This document shows positions 24,877 through 33,763 of a stretch of DNA of 64,000 nt, piece by piece. The notes beneath the pieces are model-generated. The model worked only from the letters and a program-made list of their open reading frames with translations, did not search any database and was not told the DNA's origin. The DNA lies in assembly GCF_001423845.1 (NCBI RefSeq), contig NZ_LMPM01000001.1, forward strand, positions 304,001 to 368,000, read 5' to 3'. Source of the stretch: Sphingomonas sp. Leaf357. Lineage in GTDB: Bacteria > Pseudomonadota > Alphaproteobacteria > Sphingomonadales > Sphingomonadaceae. Numbering within the stretch: position 1 is the stretch's first letter; each line of letters begins with the position of its first letter. Position numbers and translations under genes: made by a program.

Positions 24877-26052
24877 ATGGCCGAACCGCCCCCGCAGCCG
24901 AGCTTCCTGGTCGATGGCGATCGGCTGACCATGATCGATACCGGGCCGCGCCGGTTGGCCGCGCTGATCGCGCTGATCGACGGCGCGAAATGCTCGCTGC
25001 GCATCCTCTATTACATCTATGTCGACGACGAATCCGGCGTGAAGGTGCGCCAGGCGATGATCGATGCGGCGCTGCGCGGCGTGACCGTGGCGGTGATCGT
25101 CGACGGAATGGGCAGCGCGCCGGCCGCGGCGCAGGATTTCTTCGCCCCCCTCGTCGCGGCGGGCGCGTCGGTGTGCCGGTTCGAGCCCAGGCTCGGACGG
25201 CGGTACCTGCTGCGCAACCACCAGAAGCTGGCGCTGGCCGATGGCGAGACCGCCGATGCCCGCGCGATCATCGGCGGGTTCAACATCCAGGACTCGTATT
25301 TCGGCACGCCGGCCGAGCAGGCCTGGCGCGATCTGGGCCTGTCGATCGAGGGGCCGTCGGCGGCGGCGCTCGGCGGCTATTTCGATACGCTGGCCAAGTG
25401 GATCCGCACCCCCAAGGCGCCGATCCGCGCGCTGCGCCGGTTGCTCGCGCAGTGGAGCCAAAACGAGGGGCAGACGCGCTGGCTGCTCGGCGGGCCGACC
25501 CGGCACCTGAGCCCCTGGGCACGCGCGGTGAAGAACGATCTGCGCAAGGCGCATCGCTTCGATCTGATCGCTGGCTATTTCGCGCCGAACCCGGCCATGC
25601 TGCGGCGGCTCGACCGGATCGGCAAGCGCGGACGGGTGCGGATCGTGCTGCCTTCGACGAACGATCATCCGGCGGCGATCTGGGCCGCGCGCTTCACCTA
25701 TGCCGGGCTGCTGCGCAAGAAGGTGCGGATCTACGAATATCTGCCGACCAAGCTGCACACCAAGCTCTTCGTGATCGATTCGGTGGCGTATGTGGGGTCG
25801 GCGAATTTCGACATCCGCTCGATGTTCCTCAATCTGGAAATCATGCTGCGGATCGAGGACACGGCGTTCGCCGACCACGCTCGCGCCTATGTCGAGGGGG
25901 AGATCGCTCAGTCGGAACTGATCACCAAGGCGCTGTACAAGGCGCGCACGACGCCGTGGCGGCGCGTGAAGCAGGCAGCCGCCTATTTCGTGATCACGGT
26001 GCTGGATTATAACGTGACCAAGCGGCTCAATTTCGGTCGCGAGCGGCTTTAG
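24877..26052 (+). CDS. phospholipase D-like protein (cardiolipin synthase family)
   Basis: A 391-residue protein with two PLD HxK motifs: [10 protein letters not shown] (His115, Lys117) followed by [10 protein letters not shown], and [10 protein letters not shown] (His294, Lys296) followed by [10 protein letters not shown]. Such paired motifs form the active site of cardiolipin synthases, which join phosphatidylglycerol to another phospholipid. No N-terminal membrane helix is visible, so it resembles the ClsB type. ATG 24877 is chosen because the upstream extension is low-complexity arginine-rich sequence overlapping the rpoZ promoter. Substrate is inferred. Confidence 0.88.
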   Translation: MAEPPPQPSFLVDGDRLTMIDTGPRRLAALIALIDGAKCSLRILYYIYVDDESGVKVRQAMIDAALRGVTVAVIVDGMGSAPAAAQDFFAPLVAAGASVCRFEPRLGRRYLLRNHQKLALADGETADARAIIGGFNIQDSYFGTPAEQAWRDLGLSIEGPSAAALGGYFDTLAKWIRTPKAPIRALRRLLAQWSQNEGQTRWLLGGPTRHLSPWARAVKNDLRKAHRFDLIAGYFAPNPAMLRRLDRIGKRGRVRIVLPSTNDHPAAIWAARFTYAGLLRKKVRIYEYLPTKLHTKLFVIDSVAYVGSANFDIRSMFLNLEIMLRIEDTAFADHARAYVEGEIAQSELITKALYKARTTPWRRVKQAAAYFVITVLDYNVTKRLNFGRERL

Positions 26053-26073
26053 GCGCTCAGGTCCGGAAGCGCG

Positions 26074-26538
26074 TTACTCGCCGACCTCGACGATCGCGTC
26101 GATCTCCACCGCCGCGCCGAGCGGCAGGACGGGCACGCCGACCGCGCTGCGGGCATGCTTGCCGGCATCGCCGAACAGGGCGACCATCAGATCCGACGCG
26201 CCGTTGGCAACCTTCGGCTGATCGGTGAAATCGCCGGCGGAATTGACGAACACGCCGAGCTTCACGATGCGCTTCACGCGGTACAATTCGCCGAGCGCCG
26301 CCTTCATCTGCGCGACGAGCATCAGCGCGCACCGCTGTGCCGCCTCCTGCCCGTAAGCGAGGTCCTTGTCTTCGCCGAGCCGCCCGGTCATCAGCGCGCC
26401 GTCCTTGAACGGCAGTTGGCCGGAGATGTGCAGCAACCCGCCCGCCTGGACGGCGGGGACGTAGCTGGCGACGGGGGCGGCCGCGACCGGCAGGTCGAGG
26501 CCGAGTTCGGCGAGCTTGGTGGCGATACGATCGGTCAT
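26074..26538 (-). CDS. RidA/YjgF family protein
   Basis: A 154-residue member of the RidA family. The best-studied members hydrolyse reactive enamine/imine intermediates from PLP enzymes. Recognisable parts are [30 protein letters not shown] and the C-terminal [20 protein letters not shown], which carries the family's G-x-P/E-I-D pattern; the catalytic Arg of the classic RNYG region is less clear, so it may be a RidA subfamily member. The start is ATG 26538. The frame stays open for another 46 codons through an intergenic repeat, which is not coding. Confidence 0.85.
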   Translation of the reverse strand: MTDRIATKLAELGLDLPVAAAPVASYVPAVQAGGLLHISGQLPFKDGALMTGRLGEDKDLAYGQEAAQRCALMLVAQMKAALGELYRVKRIVKLGVFVNSAGDFTDQPKVANGASDLMVALFGDAGKHARSAVGVPVLPLGAAVEIDAIVEVGE

Positions 26539-26593
26539 CCGCGCGGGATGCCGTGGCGGCGGTGCCGCGTCAATGCTTTCCGATGCCTGGAAC

Positions 26594-26683
26594 CCCGTCT
26601 GCCCTGAGCTTGTCGAAGGGCTGCCCTTCCTCTCGGCGGTGGAGAAAAAAAGGCAGTGCTTCGACAGGCTCAGCACGGACGGG
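26594..26683. repeat. intergenic inverted repeat, GAGCTTGTCGAAG family
   Basis: A roughly 90-bp imperfect palindrome. The left arm contains CCCTGAGCTTGTCGAAGG and the right arm CTTCGACAGGCTCAG, with CCCGTC and GACGGG outside. The same family recurs at 50078-50177. This is a REP-like element often scattered in sphingomonad intergenic DNA. It lies upstream of the RidA-family gene. Confidence 0.8.
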
Positions 26684-26703
26684 TTTGATGGATTAGGCCA
26701 AAC

Positions 26704-26973
26704 CTAAACCGGCGCGGGGCCCTCGCCCGATTGATCCGGCGTGCGAGGGTACGGTCGGTGGCCCCATTTCACCAGCGACCAGGCGCGTTCGTGGAAGTAG
26801 AACAACAGGATCTTGGTGATCACCTCCGTGCCCGCGATCGACCCGGCGACCTTCGCATTGCCGCCGGTAAAGACCATGCCGAGCACGAACGTGTCGATGC
26901 TGCCCACCGTGCGCCACGACACCGCCTTCACGAACGAGCGTGGATGCGATTCGAGACCCCGCAGCAGGAACAT
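26704..26973 (-). CDS. DUF2061 membrane protein
   Basis: An 89-residue protein. SFVKAVSWRTVGSIDTFVLG (14-33), GTEVITKILLFYFHERAW (48-65) and VKWG are characteristic of DUF2061, small two-helix membrane proteins of unknown role. Its ATG overlaps the aminotransferase stop (ATGA on the minus strand), so translation is coupled. The C-terminal tail (RPYPRTPDQSGEGPAPV) is hydrophilic and variable. Confidence 0.85.
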   Translation of the reverse strand: MFLLRGLESHPRSFVKAVSWRTVGSIDTFVLGMVFTGGNAKVAGSIAGTEVITKILLFYFHERAWSLVKWGHRPYPRTPDQSGEGPAPV

Positions 26974-28193
26974 CAGCCGGCCTTCGACGCTGCCGTCGAA
27001 GGGGGCGTGTTGACGCCCATCGACTGGAGATATTTGCGCACGTTGCGCGCCGCCTGACGCAGCCTCTGTTCGTTCTCGACCATCGCGATGCGCACGAAGC
27101 CCTCGCCGTTTTCGCCGTAGCCCACGCCCGGGGCGACCGCGACCTTGGCATGCGTCAGCATCTGCTTGCTGAACTCGAGGCTGCCGAGATGCGCCAGCGC
27201 AGGGGGGAGTGGCGCCCAGGCGAACATCGACGCGCGCGGGGACGGGATGTCCCAGCCGGCGCGGCCGAAGCTTTCGACCAGCACGTCGCGGCGCTTGTGA
27301 TACAGCATCCGGTTCTTCTCGACGATATCCTGCGGGCCGTTGAGCGCGGCGCACGCCGCCGCCTGGATCGGGGTGAAGGCCCCGTAATCGAGATACGATT
27401 TCACCCGGCTCATCGCTGCGATCAGCGTCTTGTTGCCGACCGCGAAGCCGATCCGCCACCCGGCCATCGAATAGGTCTTGCTGAGCGAGGTGAATTCGAT
27501 CGCGATGTCCTTGGCGCCCGGCACCTGCAGGATCGAGGGCGTCGGATTGCCGTCGTAATACAGTTCCGAATAGGCGAGATCGGAGATGATCCAGACCCGG
27601 TTCTCCTTCGCCCACGCCACCAAGCGTTCGTAGAAGGCGAGATCGACCGCCTCCGCCGTGGGGTTGGACGGATAGTTGACGACCAGGATCGACGGGCGCG
27701 GCACGGTGAAGGCCATCGCGCGCTCCAGGCTTTCGAAATACGCTTCATCCGGCGTGGTCGGCACGGCGCGGATCGTGGCGCCGGCGATGATGAAGCCGAA
27801 CGTGTGGATCGGGTAGGACGGGTTCGGCGCGAGCACGACGTCGCCCGGTGCGGTGATCGCGGTGGCGAGGCTGGCCAGCCCCTCCTTCGACCCCATCGTC
27901 ACGACGACCTCGCTCTCGGGATCGACCTCGACGCCGAAGCGGCGGCCGTAATAGTTCGCCTGGGCGCGGCGCAGGCCGGGAATGCCCTTCGACTGCGAAT
28001 AGCCGTGCGCGTTGGGCTTGCGCGCGACCTCGACCAGCTTCTCGATCACGTGATCGGGCGGCGGCAGATCGGGATTGCCCATGCCGAGATCGATGATGTC
28101 CTCGCCTGCCGCCCGCGCCTGCGCTCGCATCGCGTTTACTTCGGCGATCACGTAGGGCGGCAGGCGCTTCATGCGGTAGAATTCTTCGGACAT
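26973..28193 (-). CDS. aminotransferase class I/II (AlaC-like)
   Basis: A 406-residue PLP-dependent transaminase of fold type I. Features are an N-terminal LPPYVIAEVNAMRAQAR, DIIDLGMGNPDLPPP, VVNYPSNPTAEAV, IISDLAYSELYYDG, and the PLP-lysine region SLSKTYSMAGWRIGF. The pattern (SNPT, DLAYSEL, SKTYSMAGW) is close to alanine-synthesising AlaC and LL-diaminopimelate-like aminotransferases, so the likely reaction is pyruvate plus glutamate to alanine. Substrate is inferred. The stop overlaps the start of the DUF2061 gene. Confidence 0.9.
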   Translation of the reverse strand: MSEEFYRMKRLPPYVIAEVNAMRAQARAAGEDIIDLGMGNPDLPPPDHVIEKLVEVARKPNAHGYSQSKGIPGLRRAQANYYGRRFGVEVDPESEVVVTMGSKEGLASLATAITAPGDVVLAPNPSYPIHTFGFIIAGATIRAVPTTPDEAYFESLERAMAFTVPRPSILVVNYPSNPTAEAVDLAFYERLVAWAKENRVWIISDLAYSELYYDGNPTPSILQVPGAKDIAIEFTSLSKTYSMAGWRIGFAVGNKTLIAAMSRVKSYLDYGAFTPIQAAACAALNGPQDIVEKNRMLYHKRRDVLVESFGRAGWDIPSPRASMFAWAPLPPALAHLGSLEFSKQMLTHAKVAVAPGVGYGENGEGFVRIAMVENEQRLRQAARNVRKYLQSMGVNTPPSTAASKAG

Positions 28194-28302
28194 CGTCTTT
28201 CCCGACTAGAGGAGTGCCGCTCTTACGGCATTCCGCCCCCTCTCGTCATCCGCGCTTTCGCGAGGATGACCGATTGGGTTAGGGTGCCGGCAGGAGAGAC
28301 AT

Positions 28303-30021
28303 ATGGCCGACGCACCGAAGCCGCCGACACTGGAAGACATGCAGCACTGGACCTGGGTGATGGGCCGGGCGCAGCAGATGCTGCTGGAAAGCAATGTGCC
28401 GAGCGCGCCCGCCGCGCTGCCGGTGATCCCTGGCCTCACCGATCCGGCGACGCTCAAGCGCGCGGAGAGTTTCTGGTCCGACAGCCTCGACCTGTGGCAG
28501 CGCTTCCTCGATCCGGCCAAGGCCTCGGACCATGTCGAATCGCCCGAACATGCCCGCGACAAGCGCTTCAAGGATGCGGCGTGGCGCGAGAACCCTTTGT
28601 TCGACTGGATCCGCCAGAGCTATTTCCTGATCTCCGACCACATGATGCAGGGCATCGACGCGCTGGACGGCGTGGACGAGCGCCAGAAGGAGCAGATGCG
28701 TTTCGCCGCGCGCGGATTCCTGGAGGCGATGAGCCCGTCGAACTTCCCCGCGACCAACCCGGTGGTGCTGGAAAGGACGATCGAGACCGGCGGCGAGAAT
28801 CTGCTCAAGGGCCTGCAGAACATGCTCGCCGACATCGCCAAGGGCCAGTTGACGCATACCGACCCGAATGCGTTCGAGCTCGGCCGCAATCTGGCGATGA
28901 CGCCGGGCAAGGTGCTGCACCGCACCGATCTGTACGAGCTGATCCAATATTCGCCGACGACGGAAAATGTGCTGGCGGTGCCGCTGGTGATCTTCCCGCC
29001 CTGGATCAACCGGTTCTACATTCTCGACCTGACGCCGGAGAAGAGCTTCATCCGCTGGGCGGTGGACCAGGGCATCACCGTCTTCATGGTATCGTGGAAA
29101 TCCGCCGATGCCGGACTTAAGCACGTGGTGTGGGACGATTACATCGCCGCGCAGATCGAGGCGATCGACACGGTGCGCGACGCGCTGCAGGTCGAGGCGG
29201 TCCATACGATCGGCTATTGCGTCGCGGGCACCACGCTGGCGGCGACGCTCGCCGTGCTGGCGGCGCGCGATCAGGCCGACAAGGTGAAGAGCGCGACCTT
29301 CTTCACCGCGCAGGTCGATTTCCGGCAGGCGGGCGAGCTGCTCAACTTCATCGACGACGAGCAATTGGAGACGATCGCGAAATTGTCGCCCGACGGGTTC
29401 CTCGACGGACGCTATATGGCGCTGACCTTCAACCTGCTGCGCGGGCGCGACCTGATCTGGAACTACGTCACCAACAATTATCTGCTCGGGCAGGATTACG
29501 CTCCGTTCGACCTGCTGCACTGGAACGGCGACACGACCAACCTGCCGGCGAAATGGCATCTGGCGTATCTGACCGATCTGTACCGCGACAATCTGCTGGT
29601 GAAACCCGGCGCATTGTCCGCCGGGGGCACACCGATCGACCTGACCAGGGTGAAGACGCCGTCCTACATCCAGGCCGGGCGCGAGGATCATATCGCGCCG
29701 GTCGAGAGCGTGTGGGAGATCATGCGGCAGTTCAGCGGGCCGATGACCTTCGTGCTCGCCGGCTCGGGCCATATCGCCGGGGTGGTCAACCCGCCGGCGC
29801 AGGGCAAATATCAATATTGGCGCAATTCGAACCCGGTCGAGAGCCTCGCGGAGTTTGTCGCCGGGGCGACCGAGACCAAGGGCAGCTGGTGGCCGGACTG
29901 GATCGGCTGGCTGCGCGAGCGCGACGACGAGACCGTGCCGGCCACGGGCGCGCGGCATCCCGGCGAGGGGAGCCTGAAGGCGATCGAGGATGCCCCGGGG
30001 AGCTATGTGAAAACGCGCTGA
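28303..30021 (+). CDS. phaC: class I polyhydroxyalkanoate synthase
   Basis: A 572-residue PHA synthase that polymerises (R)-3-hydroxyacyl-CoA into storage polyester on granules. The lipase-box-like sequence GYCVAGT holds the catalytic Cys306. Others are the PhaC N-terminal domain (WDSLDLWQRF-like region, about 60-110), NPFFDW-like NPLFDWIRQSY, FPPWINRFYILDL, and the C-terminal GSGHIAGVVNPPAQGKYQYW with the catalytic His. Length is standard for class I. A phasin gene follows 125 bases downstream, in the usual PHA locus order. Confidence 0.96.
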   Translation: MADAPKPPTLEDMQHWTWVMGRAQQMLLESNVPSAPAALPVIPGLTDPATLKRAESFWSDSLDLWQRFLDPAKASDHVESPEHARDKRFKDAAWRENPLFDWIRQSYFLISDHMMQGIDALDGVDERQKEQMRFAARGFLEAMSPSNFPATNPVVLERTIETGGENLLKGLQNMLADIAKGQLTHTDPNAFELGRNLAMTPGKVLHRTDLYELIQYSPTTENVLAVPLVIFPPWINRFYILDLTPEKSFIRWAVDQGITVFMVSWKSADAGLKHVVWDDYIAAQIEAIDTVRDALQVEAVHTIGYCVAGTTLAATLAVLAARDQADKVKSATFFTAQVDFRQAGELLNFIDDEQLETIAKLSPDGFLDGRYMALTFNLLRGRDLIWNYVTNNYLLGQDYAPFDLLHWNGDTTNLPAKWHLAYLTDLYRDNLLVKPGALSAGGTPIDLTRVKTPSYIQAGREDHIAPVESVWEIMRQFSGPMTFVLAGSGHIAGVVNPPAQGKYQYWRNSNPVESLAEFVAGATETKGSWWPDWIGWLRERDDETVPATGARHPGEGSLKAIEDAPGSYVKTR

Positions 30022-30064
30022 ACGGCCGGCGTTGCGGGATCGTTTCTCCTGCGTGACGGTTATG

Positions 30065-30078
30065 TTGCAGTGCAACAA
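30065..30078. promoter_or_regulatory. operator-like palindrome 1 upstream of phasin
   Basis: TTGCAGTGCAACAA; the core TTGCA-G-TGCAA is a perfect odd palindrome. The identical 14-base sequence recurs 48 bases further, at 30113. PhaR repressors of alphaproteobacteria bind TGCA-rich palindromes upstream of phasin genes, so PhaR is the likely ligand; no binding data exist for this site. Confidence 0.55.
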
Positions 30079-30112
30079 AAAGCTCTTGCATGGCGTGGCC
30101 GCACCGATTATA

Positions 30113-30126
30113 TTGCAGTGCAACAA
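30113..30126. promoter_or_regulatory. operator-like palindrome 2 upstream of phasin
   Basis: Second identical copy of TTGCAGTGCAACAA, ending 20 bases before the phasin start and just upstream of the AGGAGG ribosome site. A 48-base centre distance (between four and five helical turns) could allow co-operative binding around the promoter. Confidence 0.55.
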
Positions 30127-30146
30127 CGAACCATCAGGAGGCCCCC

Positions 30147-30950
30147 TTGGCCAGCACGACGCCCGTCACCGAGCCTGCCGCCAAGGTGGATGCTCCCGCC
30201 GCTCCGGTTGCCGCCCCCGTGACCGCGTCGTCCGCGAAGCCGGCCCCCGAATCCGATAGCGCGCCTGCGCCCAAGGCCGATCCGGTGCCCGCGAAGGTCG
30301 AGGCGCCCGTCGTCAAGGTCGCGCCGAAGCCGGTGGCCAAGGTTGCGGCGAAGCCCGCGCCGAAGGTCGCCAAGCCGATCGCCAAAGCCATCACCGCCCC
30401 GGTCGTCAAGGCCGTGGCCAAGAAGAAGGCGGTCGTGAAGGCCGCCCCCAAGACCGTCGCCGTCAAAGCCATCCAAACCGTCAAGCCGGTCGTCGCGAAA
30501 GCGAAGGCCGTCGCAACCAAGGAAGTGAATATCATGGAAGCCACGATCAAGAACGCCGCCGAGAAGGCCAAGACCCTGTTCACCGACGCCAATTCGAAGA
30601 GCACCCAGGCCTTTGCCGAGATCAACGAATTCTCGAAGGGCAACATCGAAGCGATCGTCGAGAGCAGCAAGATCGCCGCCAAGGGCATCGAAGCACTGGG
30701 CCAGGACGCCGCCGAATACAGCCGCAAGCAGTTCGAAGGCGCGACCGCCGCGCTGAAGAGCCTGTCGACCGTCAAGTCGCCGACCGATTTCTTCAAGCTG
30801 CAGAGCGATTACGCCCGTAGCGCGTTCGATTCGCTGGTCGCCCAGACCTCGAAGAACACGGAAGCGATGATGAAGCTGGCCGGCGAAGTCGCCCAGCCGA
30901 TCTCGAACCGCGTCGCGATCGCGGTCGAGAAGGTGAAGATCGCCGCGTAA
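30147..30950 (+). CDS. phasin with Lys/Ala/Pro-rich N-terminal tail
   Basis: A 267-residue phasin that coats PHA granules. The start is TTG 30147, supported by CAGGAGG five bases upstream. Residues 1-129 are low-complexity Ala/Pro then Lys/Ala-rich, resembling a histone H1 tail. The phasin domain (about 130-267, [20 protein letters not shown] ... [18 protein letters not shown]) is amphipathic helix. An internal ATG 30534 has its own AAGGAAG eight bases upstream and would give only the phasin domain, about 138 residues. The basic tail may bind DNA and tie granules to the nucleoid; that is inference. Two operator-like palindromes precede it and a terminator follows. Confidence 0.92.
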   Translation: MASTTPVTEPAAKVDAPAAPVAAPVTASSAKPAPESDSAPAPKADPVPAKVEAPVVKVAPKPVAKVAAKPAPKVAKPIAKAITAPVVKAVAKKKAVVKAAPKTVAVKAIQTVKPVVAKAKAVATKEVNIMEATIKNAAEKAKTLFTDANSKSTQAFAEINEFSKGNIEAIVESSKIAAKGIEALGQDAAEYSRKQFEGATAALKSLSTVKSPTDFFKLQSDYARSAFDSLVAQTSKNTEAMMKLAGEVAQPISNRVAIAVEKVKIAA

Positions 30951-30976
30951 CCTCTACGCAAGCGATCGTCGGGACA

Positions 30977-31004
30977 GGGCGGCTCCGCGAGGGGCCGCCC
31001 TTTT
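30977..31004 (+). terminator. intrinsic terminator after phasin
   Basis: GGGCGGC (30977-30983) pairs with GCCGCCC (30994-31000), followed by TTTT. It sits 26 bases after the phasin stop. Confidence 0.8.
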
Positions 31005-31156
31005 CGTTTGCGCCGACGAGACGCTTCGATACCGGGCCGAGACCGCACGCGATGACAGGCCGAAGCGATGCGCCGCGCTGGAAGTGGGGCTTATCCGTCG
31101 TCAGAAGCGCGCGCCCCCTTGCCCTCGGGCCCCGGCATGCCATATTTTGCGGACAC

Positions 31157-31516
31157 ATGATCCAAAAGCACGACATCACGGCCATGGCCGAACGCCGCGA
31201 CGGCGATGGGGACGAAGAAGGCACCGGCCTCGGCATCGCGACCCGCACGCGCGCCAAGACCAAGCAGCCGACGCCGTATCGCGTCCTGCTGCTCAACGAC
31301 GATTACACGCCGATGGAATTCGTCGTGCTCGTCCTGCAGCGCTTCTTCCGCATGGACATGGAGGCGGCGACGCGGGTGATGCTGCACGTCCACCAGAAGG
31401 GCGTCGGCGTGTGCGGCACGTTCAGCTACGAGGTCGCCGAGACGAAGGTCGCGCAGGTGACCGAGTTCGCGCGGCAGAACCAGCATCCGCTGCAATGCAC
31501 GCTGGAGAAGGCGTGA
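31157..31516 (+). CDS. clpS: ATP-dependent Clp protease adaptor ClpS
   Basis: A 119-residue adaptor that hands N-degron substrates to ClpAP. The core [20 protein letters not shown] is the ClpS signature, with the substrate pocket residues of the N-D-D/Y-T-x-x-E/F-V motif. [11 protein letters not shown] and [13 protein letters not shown] follow. Start options are ATG 31157 and ATG 31184 (MAERRDGD); the first is given. No clpA lies next to it in this window; a repeat element and a VOC gene follow instead. Confidence 0.95.
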   Translation: MIQKHDITAMAERRDGDGDEEGTGLGIATRTRAKTKQPTPYRVLLLNDDYTPMEFVVLVLQRFFRMDMEAATRVMLHVHQKGVGVCGTFSYEVAETKVAQVTEFARQNQHPLQCTLEKA

Positions 31517-31549
31517 CGCGCTAGCGTTTGGCAGGTGCCCGACATTGCG

Positions 31550-31653
31550 CTTCCCCGGCGGAGGCCGGGGCCCAGTCGCGCAGGTCGAAGTTGCAATGCG
31601 CGGCGCACGATTGCTTCTGCGCCCCGACTGGGCCCCGGCTTTCGCCGGGGAAG
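31550..31653. repeat. intergenic inverted repeat, CTTCCCCGGCG family
   Basis: Arms begin CTTCCCCGGCGGAGGCCGGG and end CCCGGCTTTCGCCGGGGAAG, with CCCAGTCG/CGACTGGG next inside. The same family is at 62187-62293. It fills the gap between clpS and the convergent VOC gene and may also end transcription. Confidence 0.8.
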
Positions 31654-31674
31654 TTTAGCTGATGCTGCCCAGGC

Positions 31675-32067
31675 TCATTTCACCCGGTGGATACCGCACA
31701 ATTTGTTGCCGTCCGGATCGCGAACATAGGACAGGTGCATCGCGCCCATGTTGCTTTCGCGCAGGCCCGGCGCGTCCTCGATCGAGGTGCCGCCATGCGC
31801 GACCGCGACGTCGTGGAATTGCTTCACCTGTTCGGGCGAATCGCATTTGAAGCCGATCGTGCCGCCATTGGCGCTTGTCGCCGCCTCGCCGTTGATCGGC
31901 TCGCTGACGGCGAAGGTGTTGCCGCCATGCATGTAAAACAAGCGGGTCTGGCCCGCATCGCCGACGTGCCGGAACGGCTCGCCCGCACCGAGTACGCCGA
32001 GTACCGCATCGTAGAACGTCTTCGACCGTTCGATATCGTCCGTGCCGACCATCACATGATTCAACAT
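31675..32067 (-). CDS. VOC-superfamily (glyoxalase/bleomycin resistance-like) protein
   Basis: A 130-residue protein starting MLNHVMVGTDDIERSKTFYD, the classic opening of vicinal-oxygen-chelate proteins. Further typical parts are LFYMHGGNTFAVSEPINGE, GGTIGFKCDSPEQVKQFHD and the C-terminal SYVRDPDGNKLCGIH. Metal ligands are probably His4 and a C-terminal Glu/His pair. The reaction cannot be assigned; VOC members include dioxygenases, glyoxalases and antibiotic-binding proteins. The start is the ATG at 32067; the frame runs upstream but without similarity. Confidence 0.85.
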   Translation of the reverse strand: MLNHVMVGTDDIERSKTFYDAVLGVLGAGEPFRHVGDAGQTRLFYMHGGNTFAVSEPINGEAATSANGGTIGFKCDSPEQVKQFHDVAVAHGGTSIEDAPGLRESNMGAMHLSYVRDPDGNKLCGIHRVK

Positions 32068-32168
32068 GCCCGCTCTCCTTCGCTCCCGGCCTGATGCCGG
32101 GTGGCGTCGGATCCGCGCTATTGAAGACGCGCCGCCGCTGCAAGCCATGGCGCGCGCGGTTCCACGAC

Positions 32169-32200
32169 GAAAAAGGGCGGCCATCGCTGACCGCCCCTTT
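32169..32200 (-). terminator. intrinsic terminator after carD
   Basis: On the minus strand AAAGGGGCGG pairs with CCGCCCTTT across a ten-base loop (one bulged G), ending in a run of T. It starts 26 bases after the carD stop codon. Confidence 0.75.
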
Positions 32201-32226
32201 GTCGATCGGATCGCAACCTCGGGCGG

Positions 32227-32760
32227 TCAGGCCGGCGCCTTGTCCTTGTTGTGGATCGCGGCGGCTTTGCGCAGGATGTCGAGGATCTTTTCCTGCGCGG
32301 TCGGCTCGTCGACCTGCTCCATCGCGGCGAGTTCGCGTGCGAGGCGGCTGGTCGCCGCTTCGAAGATCTGGCGCTCCGAATAGCTCTGCTCGGGCTGGTC
32401 TTCGGCCCGGAACAGATCGCGCACCACTTCGGCGATCGACACCAGGTCGCCCGAATTGATCTTCGCTTCATATTCCTGCGCACGACGCGACCACATGGTG
32501 CGCTTGACCCGCGGCTTGCCGGTCAGCGTATCGAGCGCCTCGCGCAATGTCTTGTCGCTCGACAGCTTGCGCATGCCGACGCTTTCCGCCTTGTTGGTCG
32601 GCACGCGGAGCGTCATGCGCTCTTTCTCGAACCGCAGCACATAAAGTTCGAGCTGCATGCCGGCGATTTCCGACTTTTGCAGTTCGATCACACGGCCGAC
32701 ACCGTGCTTGGGGTAAACGACATAATCGCCGACGTCGAAGGATAGGGCTTTTGCAGCCAT
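32227..32760 (-). CDS. carD: CarD/CdnL-family RNA polymerase-binding regulator
   Basis: A 177-residue CarD-family protein that binds the RNA polymerase beta subunit and stabilises open complexes at rRNA and other promoters. The N-terminal Tudor-like RNAP-interaction domain is FDVGDYVVYPKHGVGRVIEL. The C-terminal helical DNA-binding part includes MRKLSSDKTLREALDTL, RRAQEYEAKINSGDLVSIAE and DLFRAEDQPEQSYSERQIFE. The 300 bases between it and fdxA hold no gene I can support and probably its promoter. It ends at a terminator. Confidence 0.95.
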   Translation of the reverse strand: MAAKALSFDVGDYVVYPKHGVGRVIELQKSEIAGMQLELYVLRFEKERMTLRVPTNKAESVGMRKLSSDKTLREALDTLTGKPRVKRTMWSRRAQEYEAKINSGDLVSIAEVVRDLFRAEDQPEQSYSERQIFEAATSRLARELAAMEQVDEPTAQEKILDILRKAAAIHNKDKAPA

Positions 32761-33060
32761 TCCGTTGAGCCTTTCCGTGAACTGGTCCCCGGGTGGAAGC
32801 GTCCAGGCACTTTAGGCCGATGGACGCGCGAGGAGGGGATTTGGGTTTAGGTGTGTCTCCAGACCGGAATAACGCGCGAACACGCCTTCCGTCCCCGCCT
32901 GTTTAGCAGAGTCGTAACAAAATTACCAGCCTGACGTGCCGTTAAGTATCCGTCCCGGGCCGAAATTGGGACCATCGGAGGCGATTTTGGCGCTGCTCGG
33001 CTTTTGAAAACGCGCCGCCGACCATGCCGGCGCCGCACGCTTACGCTCGCATCGTCCGGA

Positions 33061-33402
33061 TCAGTCTCCGGCACCGGCCTCGGGCGAGAAATACTTGTCG
33101 TACTTGCCCTCCTCGCCCTTGTGCTCGTCGGCGTCGGCGGGCGTCTGCCCGGCGTTGCGCGTGACGTTGGGCCATTGCGCGGAGAAGGTGTTGTTGAGCT
33201 CCATCCACTGTTCGAGGCCGGATTCGGTATCGGGCAGGATCGCCTCGGCCGGGCATTCCGGTTCGCACACGCCGCAGTCGATGCACTCGCTGGGGTTGAT
33301 CACCAGCATGTTCTCGCCCTCGTAGAAGCAATCGACCGGGCATACCTCGACGCAATCCATATACTTGCACTTGATGCAGGCGTCGGTGACGACATAGGTC
33401 AT
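33061..33402 (-). CDS. fdxA: ferredoxin FdxA (7Fe-8S/2[4Fe-4S] type)
   Basis: A 113-residue ferredoxin. Cysteine motifs [17 protein letters not shown] (9-25) and [12 protein letters not shown] (41-52) give the seven or eight ligands of a [3Fe-4S] plus [4Fe-4S] (or two [4Fe-4S]) ferredoxin, with a C-terminal helical extension as in alphaproteobacterial FdxA. It transfers electrons; the partner is unknown. The clustering carD-fdxA-S4 protein-helicase is common in alphaproteobacteria. Confidence 0.95.
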   Translation of the reverse strand: MTYVVTDACIKCKYMDCVEVCPVDCFYEGENMLVINPSECIDCGVCEPECPAEAILPDTESGLEQWMELNNTFSAQWPNVTRNAGQTPADADEHKGEEGKYDKYFSPEAGAGD

Positions 33403-33457
33403 ACTTGGTCTTCCCGTTAGACGAACGCTGTTCTGCTATGCCCGCCGTTCCGCGCCG

Positions 33458-33763
33458 TCAATCGGATGCGGCTTGATGCGAGGCATTCTCACCCAGCTCT
33501 TCATAGCATCGCTGCGCTTCGGGGGCGGGGCCGCGCCGGGTGGGCAGGGCCGCGACGCGGATCACGCGGACGCGGTCGTTGTACAGAAATGTCAGTATGT
33601 TGCCGATGCGGACCTGGGCATGCGCGCGGTCGATCGCTCGCCCGTCGATGCGCAGGCGGCTATGCGCGGCGATGGTCTGAGCGGCGCTTCTCGTCTTGGC
33701 CAGGCGCACGAACCACAGGAACCGATCGAGCCGCATCGAGCCTGGGTCCCCGCGTTCAGCCAT
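33458..33763 (-). CDS. S4-domain RNA-binding protein (Hsp15-like)
   Basis: A 101-residue protein. MRLDRFLWFVRLAKTRSAAQ, then RLRIDGRAIDRAHAQVRIGN, is an S4 RNA-binding fold, and the basic C-terminus resembles Hsp15, which binds stalled 50S subunits carrying nascent chains. Its ATG (33763) overlaps the helicase stop by eight bases, so the two genes are coupled. ATG 33736 (MRLDRF) is an alternative start. Confidence 0.88.
   Translation of the reverse strand: MAERGDPGSMRLDRFLWFVRLAKTRSAAQTIAAHSRLRIDGRAIDRAHAQVRIGNILTFLYNDRVRVIRVAALPTRRGPAPEAQRCYEELGENASHQAASD

Noticed and set aside
24430..25878. 482-codon minus-strand frame opposite the PLD-like gene
   Set aside because: Covers rpoZ and the PLD gene in an arginine-rich shadow frame; both real genes have clear motifs.
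28279..30126. 615-codon minus-strand frame opposite phaC
   Set aside because: Shadow frame; phaC has the catalytic Cys/His motifs in the plus strand.
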